Shown piece after piece: positions 1 through 5,852 of a DNA stretch of 8,727 nt. The notes under the pieces were generated by a model. That model was not told the origin of the DNA. It ran no database searches and worked only from the letters and a program-made list of their open reading frames with translations. The first letter of the stretch is position 1. Each line of letters begins with the position of its first letter. Position numbers and translations under genes: made by a program. The stretch spans positions 1-8,727 of the forward strand of contig JAPYLE010000153.1 of assembly GCA_027293795.1 (NCBI GenBank), in the 5' to 3' direction. Origin of the DNA: Rickettsia endosymbiont of Ixodes persulcatus (GTDB taxonomy: Bacteria > Pseudomonadota > Alphaproteobacteria > Rickettsiales > Rickettsiaceae).

Positions 1-240
1 TCCTTGCACACACAATGTCTACCAGACTGTATAATAGCGACTATAGTAAACAGTACGTAATTTCCTGACGTATTGAACTCATGGTGCTTGTGATGCTAAC
101 GCATTATGGCGCACATGGCAAGCTAAAGCTTTTTCATCTGGAAGATGGAGGTTTTAACCACCAAAGGGACTATAAAAATGTTATTCCTAGCTAAAAGTGG
201 GAATCCAGAAAAAAGTGAGACAATTTAACCATATCAGTTT

Positions 241-257
241 AAATACCAATGGTATTT
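241..257. repeat. 17-bp perfect palindrome
   Basis: AAATACCA and TGGTATTT face each other across a single A, giving 8-bp perfect arms. It lies downstream of yqgE, which ends at 323 on the minus strand. No T-run follows on either strand, so an intrinsic terminator is not supported. It could be a protein-binding site or chance. Confidence 0.35.
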
Positions 258-271
258 GTGCTTTTGATTGT

Positions 272-298
272 GGATTCCTGCTTTCGCAGGAATGACAT
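272..298. repeat. Short hairpin repeat of the ATTCCTGC/GCAGGAAT type
   Basis: ATTCCTGC (274-281), loop TTTC, and GCAGGAAT (286-293) form a perfect 8-bp stem, flanked by GG and GACAT. The skeleton (GGAT-CC.GC…GC.GG-ATGACA) is the same as the inner hairpin of the large repeat at 3689-3887, read on the opposite strand. It is therefore probably a small member or remnant of the same dispersed repeat family. It lies just downstream of yqgE and may end that transcript, although there is no U-tract. Confidence 0.55.
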
Positions 299-322
299 AT
301 GAGCCATACCCAATGACATTAT

Positions 323-892
323 CTAAGCATTTCCTATTTGTGATGAGAAATGTATTTCATCAATACCTAAGTGCTTTAATGCATTATGCCATTTACTTTC
401 AGGATTATCGGCAAAAATAAATTCTTTATCACAATCCATAACCAGCCATAGATTTTTTTCTAATTCTTCTTCAAGCTGCCCCGATTTCCATGCGGTATAA
501 CCGACAATGAATAAGCTATTTTTAGGTCCTTTACCGAAAGCTATATCTTCCGAAATTTCTAAATTAGAGCTTACTGCTAAATCATTATGGAAATCCAATA
601 ACAAATTTTTATTATAATCGCTAGAATGAAGAAAAAACCCTTTTTCATGTTCTATGGGTCCGCCAAGATATATAGGAACCATAACGGGGTTTGTTATTTC
701 GTCATTTTTTATTTTAAAAAATGATTTTAAATTTATATGATTTACTAAACGATTAAAAATTAATCCTATTGCTCCTTCTTCCGTATGTGATAACATATAA
801 ATTAAGGACTTATGGTAAATACCCTTTGTAATTACACGCGGTGTAGCAACGAGTGTTTTACCGGATAAGTTATGAAAAATTTTATCACTCAT
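323..892 (-). CDS. yqgE: UPF0301 / YqgE-AlgH family protein
   Basis: This is a 189-residue protein, the usual length for the DUF179 (YqgE/AlgH) family. Family hallmarks are present: LSGKTLVATP near the N-terminus (9-18), GAIGLIFNR (40-48), YLGGPIE (75-81), and the C-terminal block GYTAWKSGQLEEEL (131-144) leading to a tryptophan-containing strand. There is no signal peptide or membrane segment, so it should be cytosolic. The biochemical role of the family is not established; the historical link of AlgH to alginate regulation in Pseudomonas does not transfer here. The ATG at 892 gives the canonical N-terminus. No good Shine-Dalgarno precedes it, but a promoter lies directly upstream. It is divergent from the broken cvpA-like gene. 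Confidence 0.93.
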   Translation of the reverse strand: MSDKIFHNLSGKTLVATPRVITKGIYHKSLIYMLSHTEEGAIGLIFNRLVNHINLKSFFKIKNDEITNPVMVPIYLGGPIEHEKGFFLHSSDYNKNLLLDFHNDLAVSSNLEISEDIAFGKGPKNSLFIVGYTAWKSGQLEEELEKNLWLVMDCDKEFIFADNPESKWHNALKHLGIDEIHFSSQIGNA

Positions 893-905
893 AAATAAAA
901 CTTTA

Positions 906-933
906 ATTATAATAATTAATATATAAGATTCAA
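906..933 (-). promoter_or_regulatory. Candidate sigma70-type promoter of yqgE
   Basis: On the minus strand TTGAAT (928-933) and a perfect TATAAT (906-911) are separated by 16 bp. The -10 box ends 13 bp before the yqgE ATG, so transcription would start only a few bases upstream and give a very short or almost leaderless message, consistent with the missing Shine-Dalgarno. In such AT-rich DNA chance matches are common. Confidence 0.45.
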
Positions 934-962
934 ATCAAATTATTCAATAGAAGTTAACAATA

Positions 963-1593
963 ATGATCACATTTTTTAATATTACTATTTTCTCATTTTT
1001 TGGGTTATATCAAGGCATAATCAGCTTTTCAACTAGAATACTCGGTTTTATTACTTCTATATAGCATATTTCTTATATCCATATATTTCTGAATTAATCG
1101 GGAAATATATGGATAATGAGGTTATAAGAATAATTATTGCCGGTGTTGTATCTTATGTTATTTCTTCAATTTTATGTGTTTTTATAGTTTACAAATTTCA
1201 TGCTATAATTTCGTTTATGAGAAACGGTTTTATTGACAGATTCTTAGGGCTATTAGCAGGATTTGCCGTAGGTCTTACTATCTCGGTAGTACTATTTTTA
1301 TAACAATGATCTTTACTTCTGAAAATTATTTTAAAAGTAAATCTTTAAAAGATTTTATAGTAAGTAGCAAACAGAGCAAATATTCAGGAGTGCTGAAAGT
1401 TTCCGTCACCACTGATTATTTAGATGAATTAAGTAAAAATATTATAGTTATAATTCCAAACGAGACTTTAAAATCTATTGAAATATTTGAAAATAAAGAC
1501 TTAAATAATTTCAAAAACTCTCTTGAGAAATTGAATGATTCTAACGATGATGAGGCTGTATTTTCTCAAGTTTTTAATATAGATGATGAATAA
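963..1593 (+). pseudogene. cvpA: CvpA-like membrane protein gene split by two frameshifts
   Basis: Three consecutive reading frames join into one protein of roughly 210 residues. Segment 1 (963-1064) gives MITFFN…LGFITSI, matching the N-terminal CvpA helix with a G-x-x-x-G motif (GLYQG). Removing a TA at 1062-1063 joins it to segment 2 (from 1064), AYFLYPYISELIGKYMDNEV, followed by a helix and the CvpA signature FIDRFLGLLAGFAVGLTISV. Adding one T to the T-run 1295-1299 joins this to segment 3 (FITMIFTSENYFK…), a soluble acidic tail ending at TAA 1593. CvpA is an inner-membrane protein first linked to colicin V production and purF regulation; its exact role is unknown. An internal ATG at 1109 and one at 1306 could each start a fragment, but each lacks part of the domain. 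Sequencing error is the main alternative. Confidence 0.75.
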
Positions 1594-1595
1594 AG

Positions 1596-1620
1596 TGTTA
1601 TTGCATGGCTCGAAAAACGC
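1596..1620 (+). repeat. Remnant of the 3689-3887 repeat family
   Basis: ATTGCATGGCTCGAAAAAC (1600-1618) matches GTTGCGTGGATCGAAAAAC, the reverse complement of 3845-3863, at 16 of 19 positions. It begins right after the stop codon of the cvpA-like gene. It looks like a one-arm scrap of the dispersed palindromic repeat whose complete two-armed copy lies at 3689-3887. Confidence 0.5.
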
Positions 1621-1710
1621 ATTCAATCCACCAAAAAAGTACCATAACCCCCCTCCATCAAATAAATTTATTTCCTTAAATTGCATAAATTGCTCAATCA
1701 TAAATAGTTA

Positions 1711-1747
1711 GTTAACCACCCTGCATTTGCAATGCAGGGTGGTTAAC
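1711..1747. terminator. Perfect 17-bp hairpin, probable bidirectional terminator
   Basis: GTTAACCACCCTGCATT (1711-1727), a 3-base loop TGC, and its exact complement at 1731-1747. On the plus strand it is followed by TTTCTTT and could end the cvpA-like transcript. On the minus strand it overlaps the last codons of the antitoxin gene, whose TAA stop is at 1743-1745 inside the stem, and is followed by a mixed A/T stretch (ACTAACTATTTATG) rather than a clean U-tract. A compact palindromic repeat is the alternative reading. Confidence 0.65.
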
Positions 1748-1904
1748 TTTCTTTGGCATCAATCTCTGGAGGTACTACCTTAGCAACCGGCGGTTTTCTT
1801 TTGGTTATAATAAAAGAATTATGTTTACTTTTAACTTGATCAACTAGATTTAAGAAATGCTTTTTAAACTCGGTAGCAGATATTTGAACATTACTATTTT
1901 TCAT
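1743..1904 (-). CDS. Phd/YefM-family antitoxin, no partner toxin seen
   Basis: A 53-residue minus-strand protein. It starts MKNSNVQISATEFKKHF, then LNLVDQVKSKHNSFIITKRK and PPVAKVVPPE. This is the pattern of Phd/YefM-like antitoxins: an N-terminal DNA-binding fold built around 'S..EF...F..L.d.V' followed by 'itk.gkpvA.lvp'. Such proteins neutralise a partner toxin (Doc, YoeB or VapC type) and repress their own operon. The C-terminal toxin-binding tail is very short (EIDAKES), and no toxin-like frame follows it: downstream there is a hairpin and then the 3' end of the cvpA-like gene. It may therefore be an orphan antitoxin or a relic of a toxin-antitoxin pair. The ATG at 1904 is the only sensible start; no Shine-Dalgarno is obvious. 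Confidence 0.78.
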   Translation of the reverse strand: MKNSNVQISATEFKKHFLNLVDQVKSKHNSFIITKRKPPVAKVVPPEIDAKES

Positions 1905-2072
1905 AATATGAATATAATTAACATTTACCTTAAATCTATATGACCACTAATATAGGTTATATAGTACTTAAAGTATAGTCATTAAATATAAAAATATCTA
2001 ATTAAATTTAATAAATGTATTGCTTAATCTTTTGAAACTGCTTAAAATTAATTTTTAATTTATGTAACTACT
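1905..2072. promoter_or_regulatory. Divergent intergenic region, antitoxin / methyltransferase
   Basis: These 168 bp separate two divergent genes and should hold both promoters. For the methyltransferase, TTGAAA (2032-2037) with TAATTT (2056-2061) at 18 bp is a possible but weak promoter. On the antitoxin side the stretch around 1948-1975 (CTAATATAGGTTATATAGTACTT) is rich in imperfect dyads and could be an autoregulatory operator, as Phd proteins usually have, but no clean repeat is visible. Confidence 0.3.
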
Positions 2073-3677
2073 ATGACAAAACAAACCAATAAAATATCCT
2101 ATGATGAAGTACCTTATTCCCCATTTACTTTCAGTTATACTTCTCCGCCGTATTTAAGAACTATCGGCAAGCTATTTGGGCTAAATCCACCACCTCTTGA
2201 AACTGCTAAAATACTTGATATCGGTTGCGGGGTTGGAGTTAATCTACTTAACTTTGCTGAAACATATCCTAAATCAAATTCTCTTGGTGTTGATTTATCC
2301 AAAACACAAATAGAATTAGGCAAAAAAATTATCAGTGATTTGAAAATAAAAAATGCCGAACTAAAGGCATTATCTATATTGGACCTTGACGAGTCATACG
2401 GTAAGTTTGATTACATAGTTTGTCACGGCGTATATTCATGGGTACCTGAAGAAGTACAAAATAAAATACTTGAAGTTTGTAATAAGCTGCTAAATCCAAA
2501 CGGTATAGCTTTTGTAAGTTATAATACTCTGCCTGGTTGGAATATGCAGAGAACAATACGTGAAATGATGATGTTTCACTCAGAACTTTTTAATAATAGC
2601 CACGATAAGTTACAGCAAGCTAGATTACTTTTAAAGTTTATCAATGACTCATTAGAAAGTTCTATAACGCCTTATTCTAGCTTTTTACGTGACGAAACAA
2701 AATTATTATCTGCATATACTGATTCATACGTACTACATGAATATTTAGGCGAAATTAATACAGGTACATATTTTTACCAATTCATAGAAAAAGCTCAAAA
2801 AAATCATTTAAATTACTTAGGAGATACGTCGCTTGCTTCAATGTTTATCGGTAATTTACCTGCTAAGGCAGCAGAAAAGCTACAAGCTATTAATGATATT
2901 GTTCGTACGGAACAATATATGGATTTTATTACTAATAGAAAGTTTCGCTCGACATTGTTATGTCATAAAAACATACCTATAAACAGAAAAATTGAATTTA
3001 ACAATTTAAAAGAGTTTTATACTAGCCTTAATATTAGACCGGTAACTCTGGAAAAAGAGGTTGACTTAACTAACGAACAAGAAAATATCAGCTTTTATTA
3101 TGAAAATTTACCTGACCCTTTTATTTCAAGCACTTCACCGATTATAAAAGCTATTTTATATGTATATGCTGAAAATATTAGCAATCCGATAAGCTTAGAA
3201 CAAACAGCAAAAGAAGCTTTAAAAAAGCTTGGTAAATATCGATTACAAGATTTCCTAGCTGCACTAGAGCAACATTTTATCAAATTCATTTTTCAAGGTT
3301 ATCTAAAAATATTTGAGACCAAACCACATACTGTAGCTACTATCACCGAAAAACCTAAAACCGGTGAATTTGCAAGATACCAAGCACGACAAGCACATTT
3401 TAATAATGCAACTAATGTGTTTAGCATCACTAATAGACTTAATGATATGATAGGTATAGCATTACATGAAAAATATATTTTAGAAATGTTAGACGGTACG
3501 CATAATATTGATGATATTAAAAAAGGAATTCTTGAAAAGATTAATTCAAAACTCTTAACTGCTCGTGACGATAAAGGACAGGAAGTAACTGATCCAAAAT
3601 TGTTAAAAGAATTTATTGACTATATAGTCGCTGCGTCCCTTGAGAAATTCCGAATGAACTATCTTTTAGTAGGGTAA
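2073..3677 (+). CDS. pkmt2: SAM-dependent protein lysine methyltransferase, PKMT2-like (OmpB)
   Basis: A 534-residue soluble protein with no signal peptide. Residues ~45-150 form a class I methyltransferase domain: SAM-binding motif ILDIGCGVGV (47-56), acidic GVDLS (72-76), FDYIVCHGVYSWV (112-124) and SYNTLPGW (149-156). The middle (~215-300) fits the methyltransferase regulatory domain, and the C-terminal ~200 residues the winged-helix-like tail of this family. From the literature, R. prowazekii RP027-028 (PKMT2) trimethylates lysines of the surface protein OmpB, and RP789 (PKMT1) monomethylates; the neighbours here (carD, DsbA, F0 genes) match the RP027-028 locus as I remember it. In the attenuated Madrid E strain that gene is frameshifted; here the frame is intact. 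Methylation of outer-membrane proteins has been linked to virulence and to escape from ubiquitin-directed autophagy. The ATG at 2073 has no strong Shine-Dalgarno. Confidence 0.88.
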   Translation: MTKQTNKISYDEVPYSPFTFSYTSPPYLRTIGKLFGLNPPPLETAKILDIGCGVGVNLLNFAETYPKSNSLGVDLSKTQIELGKKIISDLKIKNAELKALSILDLDESYGKFDYIVCHGVYSWVPEEVQNKILEVCNKLLNPNGIAFVSYNTLPGWNMQRTIREMMMFHSELFNNSHDKLQQARLLLKFINDSLESSITPYSSFLRDETKLLSAYTDSYVLHEYLGEINTGTYFYQFIEKAQKNHLNYLGDTSLASMFIGNLPAKAAEKLQAINDIVRTEQYMDFITNRKFRSTLLCHKNIPINRKIEFNNLKEFYTSLNIRPVTLEKEVDLTNEQENISFYYENLPDPFISSTSPIIKAILYVYAENISNPISLEQTAKEALKKLGKYRLQDFLAALEQHFIKFIFQGYLKIFETKPHTVATITEKPKTGEFARYQARQAHFNNATNVFSITNRLNDMIGIALHEKYILEMLDGTHNIDDIKKGILEKINSKLLTARDDKGQEVTDPKLLKEFIDYIVAASLEKFRMNYLLVG

Positions 3678-3688
3678 GTTATTATGGC

Positions 3689-3887
3689 TTTGTCGTCATT
3701 GCAAGTAGGCATTGTTGCGTGGCTAAGCTTTCTGTTGTCATCCCCGCGACTTGATCGCGGGATCCAGTTAAAAGTACTAAAATTATTATTACTTTAAGTT
3801 GTTTTCTGGATCCTGTGGCTTGACCACGGGATGACCTAGAGCATGTTTTTCGATCCACGCAACAATGCCTACTCGCAATGACAAAAA
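3689..3887. repeat. Large imperfect inverted repeat with nested hairpins
   Basis: Two arms of about 80 bases face each other around an AT-rich centre. The left arm holds GTCATTGCAAGTAGGCATTG and GTTGCGTGG, the right arm their complements. Each arm carries its own small hairpin around CTTGA: CCCGCGA-CTTGA-TCGCGGG (3743-3761) in the left and a diverged GTGG-CTTGA-CCAC in the right, followed by GGATCCAG or its complement. Fragments of the same family occur at 272-298 and 1596-1620. It fills the space between the convergent methyltransferase and carD genes, ending 7 bp from the carD stop codon, and could fold in both transcripts as a shared terminator. It resembles rickettsial palindromic or dispersed repeats; I cannot assign a named family. 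Confidence 0.8.
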
Positions 3888-3893
3888 GTGCAG

Positions 3894-4427
3894 CTACGCT
3901 ACTAATTTTTCACGCAATACTTCAACTAACTTATTAATTGCTTCGGTTGGATGTATGTTTTCAAGGATAGCAAGTTCGCCTGCAAGTCTATTTAAAGCTG
4001 ATTCATAGAGTGTTCTTTCACTGTAAGAACGATCATTATCGACATTTTTATGTAAGTCACGTAATACTTCAGCTATAGCTACAATGTTACCTGAGTTAAT
4101 TTTGCCTTCATATTCTTGTGCTCTTCTGCTCCACATTCTATTTCCTTGTTTTGGTTTACCTTGAAGAATCGAATATATGACATCTAAATCTTTTCTGCTT
4201 GCGACCGCTCTAAGACCGACAATTGTAGCCCTATTAACCGGAACTTTTAACGTCATTTTAGCTTGAGAAAAGGAAATTACATATACTTTAATTTCAGTAC
4301 CTGCTATAGTATAATATTCTATATTTGTTATTTCACCCACTCCATGTGCAGGATAGACAATTCGTTGCCCTATTTTAAACTCGGATTTTTGTTCCGTTTT
4401 ATGTTCGGATTGTGTTGTATTTGCCAT
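3894..4427 (-). CDS. carD: CarD/CdnL family RNA polymerase-binding regulator
   Basis: A 177-residue protein. After a polar N-terminal leader (1-16) comes the Tudor-like RNA-polymerase-interacting domain: FKIGQRIVYPAHGVGEITNI (17-36), then YVISFSQAKMTLKVPVNRA (49-67) and VGLRAV (70-75). The helical DNA-binding half includes the conserved tryptophan block NRMWSRRAQEYEGKI (96-110, Trp99), SGNIVAIAEVLRDLHK and a leucine-rich C-terminus. CarD/CdnL proteins bind the RNA polymerase beta subunit and stabilise open promoter complexes, notably at rRNA promoters; in alphaproteobacteria they affect growth and stress responses. A strong GGAGG Shine-Dalgarno (4436-4440) lies 8 bases before the ATG, the best in the window, which fixes the start and suggests good expression. 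It converges on the methyltransferase gene and is divergent from the DsbA-like gene. Confidence 0.94.
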   Translation of the reverse strand: MANTTQSEHKTEQKSEFKIGQRIVYPAHGVGEITNIEYYTIAGTEIKVYVISFSQAKMTLKVPVNRATIVGLRAVASRKDLDVIYSILQGKPKQGNRMWSRRAQEYEGKINSGNIVAIAEVLRDLHKNVDNDRSYSERTLYESALNRLAGELAILENIHPTEAINKLVEVLREKLVA

Positions 4428-4435
4428 TATTAATT

Positions 4436-4440
4436 CCTCC
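4436..4440 (-). promoter_or_regulatory. Strong Shine-Dalgarno of carD
   Basis: GGAGG on the minus strand, 8 bases from the ATG. It stands out because most other starts in this window have weak or no ribosome-binding site. Confidence 0.8.
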
Positions 4441-4571
4441 GTGGTGGTTGGTTTTAGTGCCTAAGAACTTAATGTTAGACATTATTTTCTATAGCATAGC
4501 ATATTTTACTTTTATTATAAAGTAGATATTTTTATTGAAATAAAATTGATACAATCTTATTGTAAATAAAG

Positions 4572-4581
4572 TTAACGTTAA
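4572..4581. promoter_or_regulatory. TTAACGTTAA palindrome upstream of the DsbA-like gene
   Basis: A perfect 10-bp palindrome ending 19 bp before the DsbA-like ATG, preceded by a second short dyad ACAAT-CTT-ATTGT at 4551-4563. They lie in the carD / DsbA-like divergent spacer, where a regulator could act. Both are short enough to arise by chance in AT-rich DNA. Confidence 0.25.
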
Positions 4582-4600
4582 TATTAAGGTAAGAATAAAT

Positions 4601-5437
4601 ATGCGAAGTATTTTTATTGTGCTAATATTTTTATTATTTTTGAGTAGCTGTTCAGAAGAAAAAGCACAAGATAAGAACCATGAGGAGAAACAAATAATAG
4701 AGCAAGAAACCGTACAAAATAACGAAACTTCTCAAGAAATAAATCAAGAAGCCGTAAATTCTGAAAATGCAGCTGAATCGATAGTACCTGCTAATGATAA
4801 TAATCAGACTAATGAAGTATCAACGCCGGATTCACAAGAACAAAAAAATCCTGAAATAAAGCCTATTAAAGTCACTTTTAAAGTTGATGATAATGATATG
4901 GTTCTCGGTAACAAAAAATCAAATGTTATAGTAGTCGAGTATTTTTCTCCTACATGCCCACATTGTGCTTATTATCACCAGACCATTTTTCCGGAACTTA
5001 AGAAAAAATATATCGATACTAATAAAATTGCATATGTGGTTCGTGAATTTATTGCTACAAAACAAGATTTAGACGCTGCAATTTTAGCCCGTTGCAAGGG
5101 TGATATAAATAGTTTTGTACAGTTTCATAATATCATATTAAAACAACAAGATAAGTGGGCATATAGCAATAAATACAGAGAATTATTAACCGATATAGGT
5201 CAGCTTGGCGGCATTTCTCCGGAAGAATATAAACAATGCTTAAATAGCGACAAAATTACTGAAACACTAATTGCTAATACTAATTTTGTAGCAAAAGCAC
5301 CAAAATTTATAGGCACTCCTTCTTTTTTCGTTAACGGAGTACAAACCGGAAATTATAGTATAGATAATATTGCTACGGCAGTGGATAAAGCTTTAGATGA
5401 GCAAAAAGAAAAAGCAAAAAATGAGACGAATTTATAA
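4601..5437 (+). CDS. DsbA-like thiol-disulfide oxidoreductase lipoprotein
   Basis: A 278-residue envelope protein. Residues 1-16 form a lipoprotein signal peptide with the lipobox LSSC, making Cys17 the predicted lipidated residue. Residues ~18-88 are a low-complexity E/Q/N-rich linker. From ~90 follows a DsbA-type thioredoxin fold with active site CPHC (119-122) in FSPTCPHCAYYH, the inserted helical domain with another pair of cysteines (ARCKG, EYKQCL), and the cis-proline loop GTPSFFVNG. It probably oxidises or isomerises disulfides of exported proteins while tethered to a membrane. Rickettsial orthologues are annotated 'putative protein-disulfide oxidoreductase' next to the F0 genes. AAGGTAAG at 4586-4593 is a usable Shine-Dalgarno for the ATG at 4601. 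No DsbB-like partner is in the window. Confidence 0.9.
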   Translation: MRSIFIVLIFLLFLSSCSEEKAQDKNHEEKQIIEQETVQNNETSQEINQEAVNSENAAESIVPANDNNQTNEVSTPDSQEQKNPEIKPIKVTFKVDDNDMVLGNKKSNVIVVEYFSPTCPHCAYYHQTIFPELKKKYIDTNKIAYVVREFIATKQDLDAAILARCKGDINSFVQFHNIILKQQDKWAYSNKYRELLTDIGQLGGISPEEYKQCLNSDKITETLIANTNFVAKAPKFIGTPSFFVNGVQTGNYSIDNIATAVDKALDEQKEKAKNETNL

Positions 5438-5462
5438 TTTAATATTATGATTGCTAGACGAA

Positions 5463-5574
5463 GTTTAATTTGGAAAAGAGCAAGGAGTCTATAAGGCGAG
5501 GAGCGGAGCGTACGTTTAGTACGTGAGCACCGCAGAACTTATACAGATAACGTAGTCAATTTTTCAAATTAAAC
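5463..5574. repeat. Rickettsial palindromic element-like repeat between dsbA-like and atpI
   Basis: The ends are complementary: GTTTAATTTGGAAAA at the left and TTTTTCAAATTAAAC at the right. The centre holds a second dyad, GCGTAC-GTTTA-GTACGTGAG with flanking GAGCGG / CACCGC. The size (~110 bp), the GC-rich core in AT-rich surroundings and the nested dyads fit the rickettsial palindromic elements (RPEs) described by Ogata and colleagues. The core resembles that of the element at 6581-6722. It ends 10 bp before the atpI GTG start, so it would be transcribed as a hairpin in any dsbA-atpI read-through message. I do not assign an RPE subfamily. Confidence 0.8.
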
Positions 5575-5584
5575 GAGTATAGCT

Positions 5585-5848
5585 GTGGATACGGAAAAAC
5601 TAAACAATATCAAAGCAAGAATTAAAGACTTAAAAACTTCTAACCTTTCTAATTCTAAAGTTCAGCAAGAAATTAGTCCATTCACTATCGCTATAGATTT
5701 AGTTTCAGGTACAATGGTAGGTGTCGTGAGTGGAATATTCACGGATAAGTTCTTTAATTCTAAGCCTTTGTTTCTTATTATATTTACAATAATAGGAATG
5801 ATTGCTGGTTTTAATATTATAAGGCAAAAAGTAAATAATAAAAGGTAA
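5585..5848 (+). CDS. atpI: ATP synthase assembly protein I (AtpI)
   Basis: An 87-residue protein with a polar, partly helical N-terminus (1-30) and two membrane segments (~31-50 and ~59-78). The AtpI pattern is visible: DLVSGTMVGVVSGIFTDKFF, then a proline-led second helix with GMIAGFNIIR. AtpI heads many bacterial atp operons and is thought to help assemble the c-ring; it is not part of the mature enzyme. The start is GTG at 5585: a stop (TAA 5570-5572) precedes it in frame, and the next ATG would remove the first helix. No Shine-Dalgarno is visible between the palindromic element and the GTG, so expression may be weak or depend on the repeat's RNA structure. atpB follows after 4 bp. Confidence 0.85.
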   Translation: MDTEKLNNIKARIKDLKTSNLSNSKVQQEISPFTIAIDLVSGTMVGVVSGIFTDKFFNSKPLFLIIFTIIGMIAGFNIIRQKVNNKR

Positions 5849-5852
5849 GGAA

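Larger units (their letters stand above)
1..322. other. Gene-free 5' end with a doubtful coding relic
   Basis: No intact gene is visible. On the plus strand one frame is open apart from a TGA at 66-68. From the ATG at 81 it reads 37 codons to TAA 192-194 (…KLKLFHLEDGGFNHQRDY…), with a varied amino-acid composition unlike random AT-rich sequence. The minus strand over the same bases also holds open stretches, so the true coding direction, if any, is uncertain. I recognise no family. The segment 195-322 holds only two short palindromes, listed separately. The most economical reading is the worn-down end of a gene lying mostly outside the window. Confidence 0.3.

Noticed and set aside
1501..1701. 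Minus-strand 66-residue ORF downstream of the antitoxin, considered as its missing toxin
   Set aside because: It lies antisense to the well-supported cvpA tail, has no PIN, Doc or RelE-type motif, and is interrupted from the antitoxin by a strong hairpin.
1586..1711. A 41-codon plus-strand ORF overlapping the end of the cvpA-like gene (MNKVLLHGSKNAFN…)
   Set aside because: Its first third is the repeat remnant at 1596-1620, the rest is proline/asparagine-rich with no family pattern, and it ends at the hairpin. Chance is more likely than a gene.
2135..2556. Two minus-strand ORFs inside the methyltransferase gene
   Set aside because: They are antisense to the SAM-binding domain, with no family motifs or start signals.
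3689..3887. A CRISPR-like or tRNA-like structure
   Set aside because: There are only two inverted arms, not regularly spaced direct repeats, and no cloverleaf or anticodon arm can be drawn; a palindromic repeat explains it.
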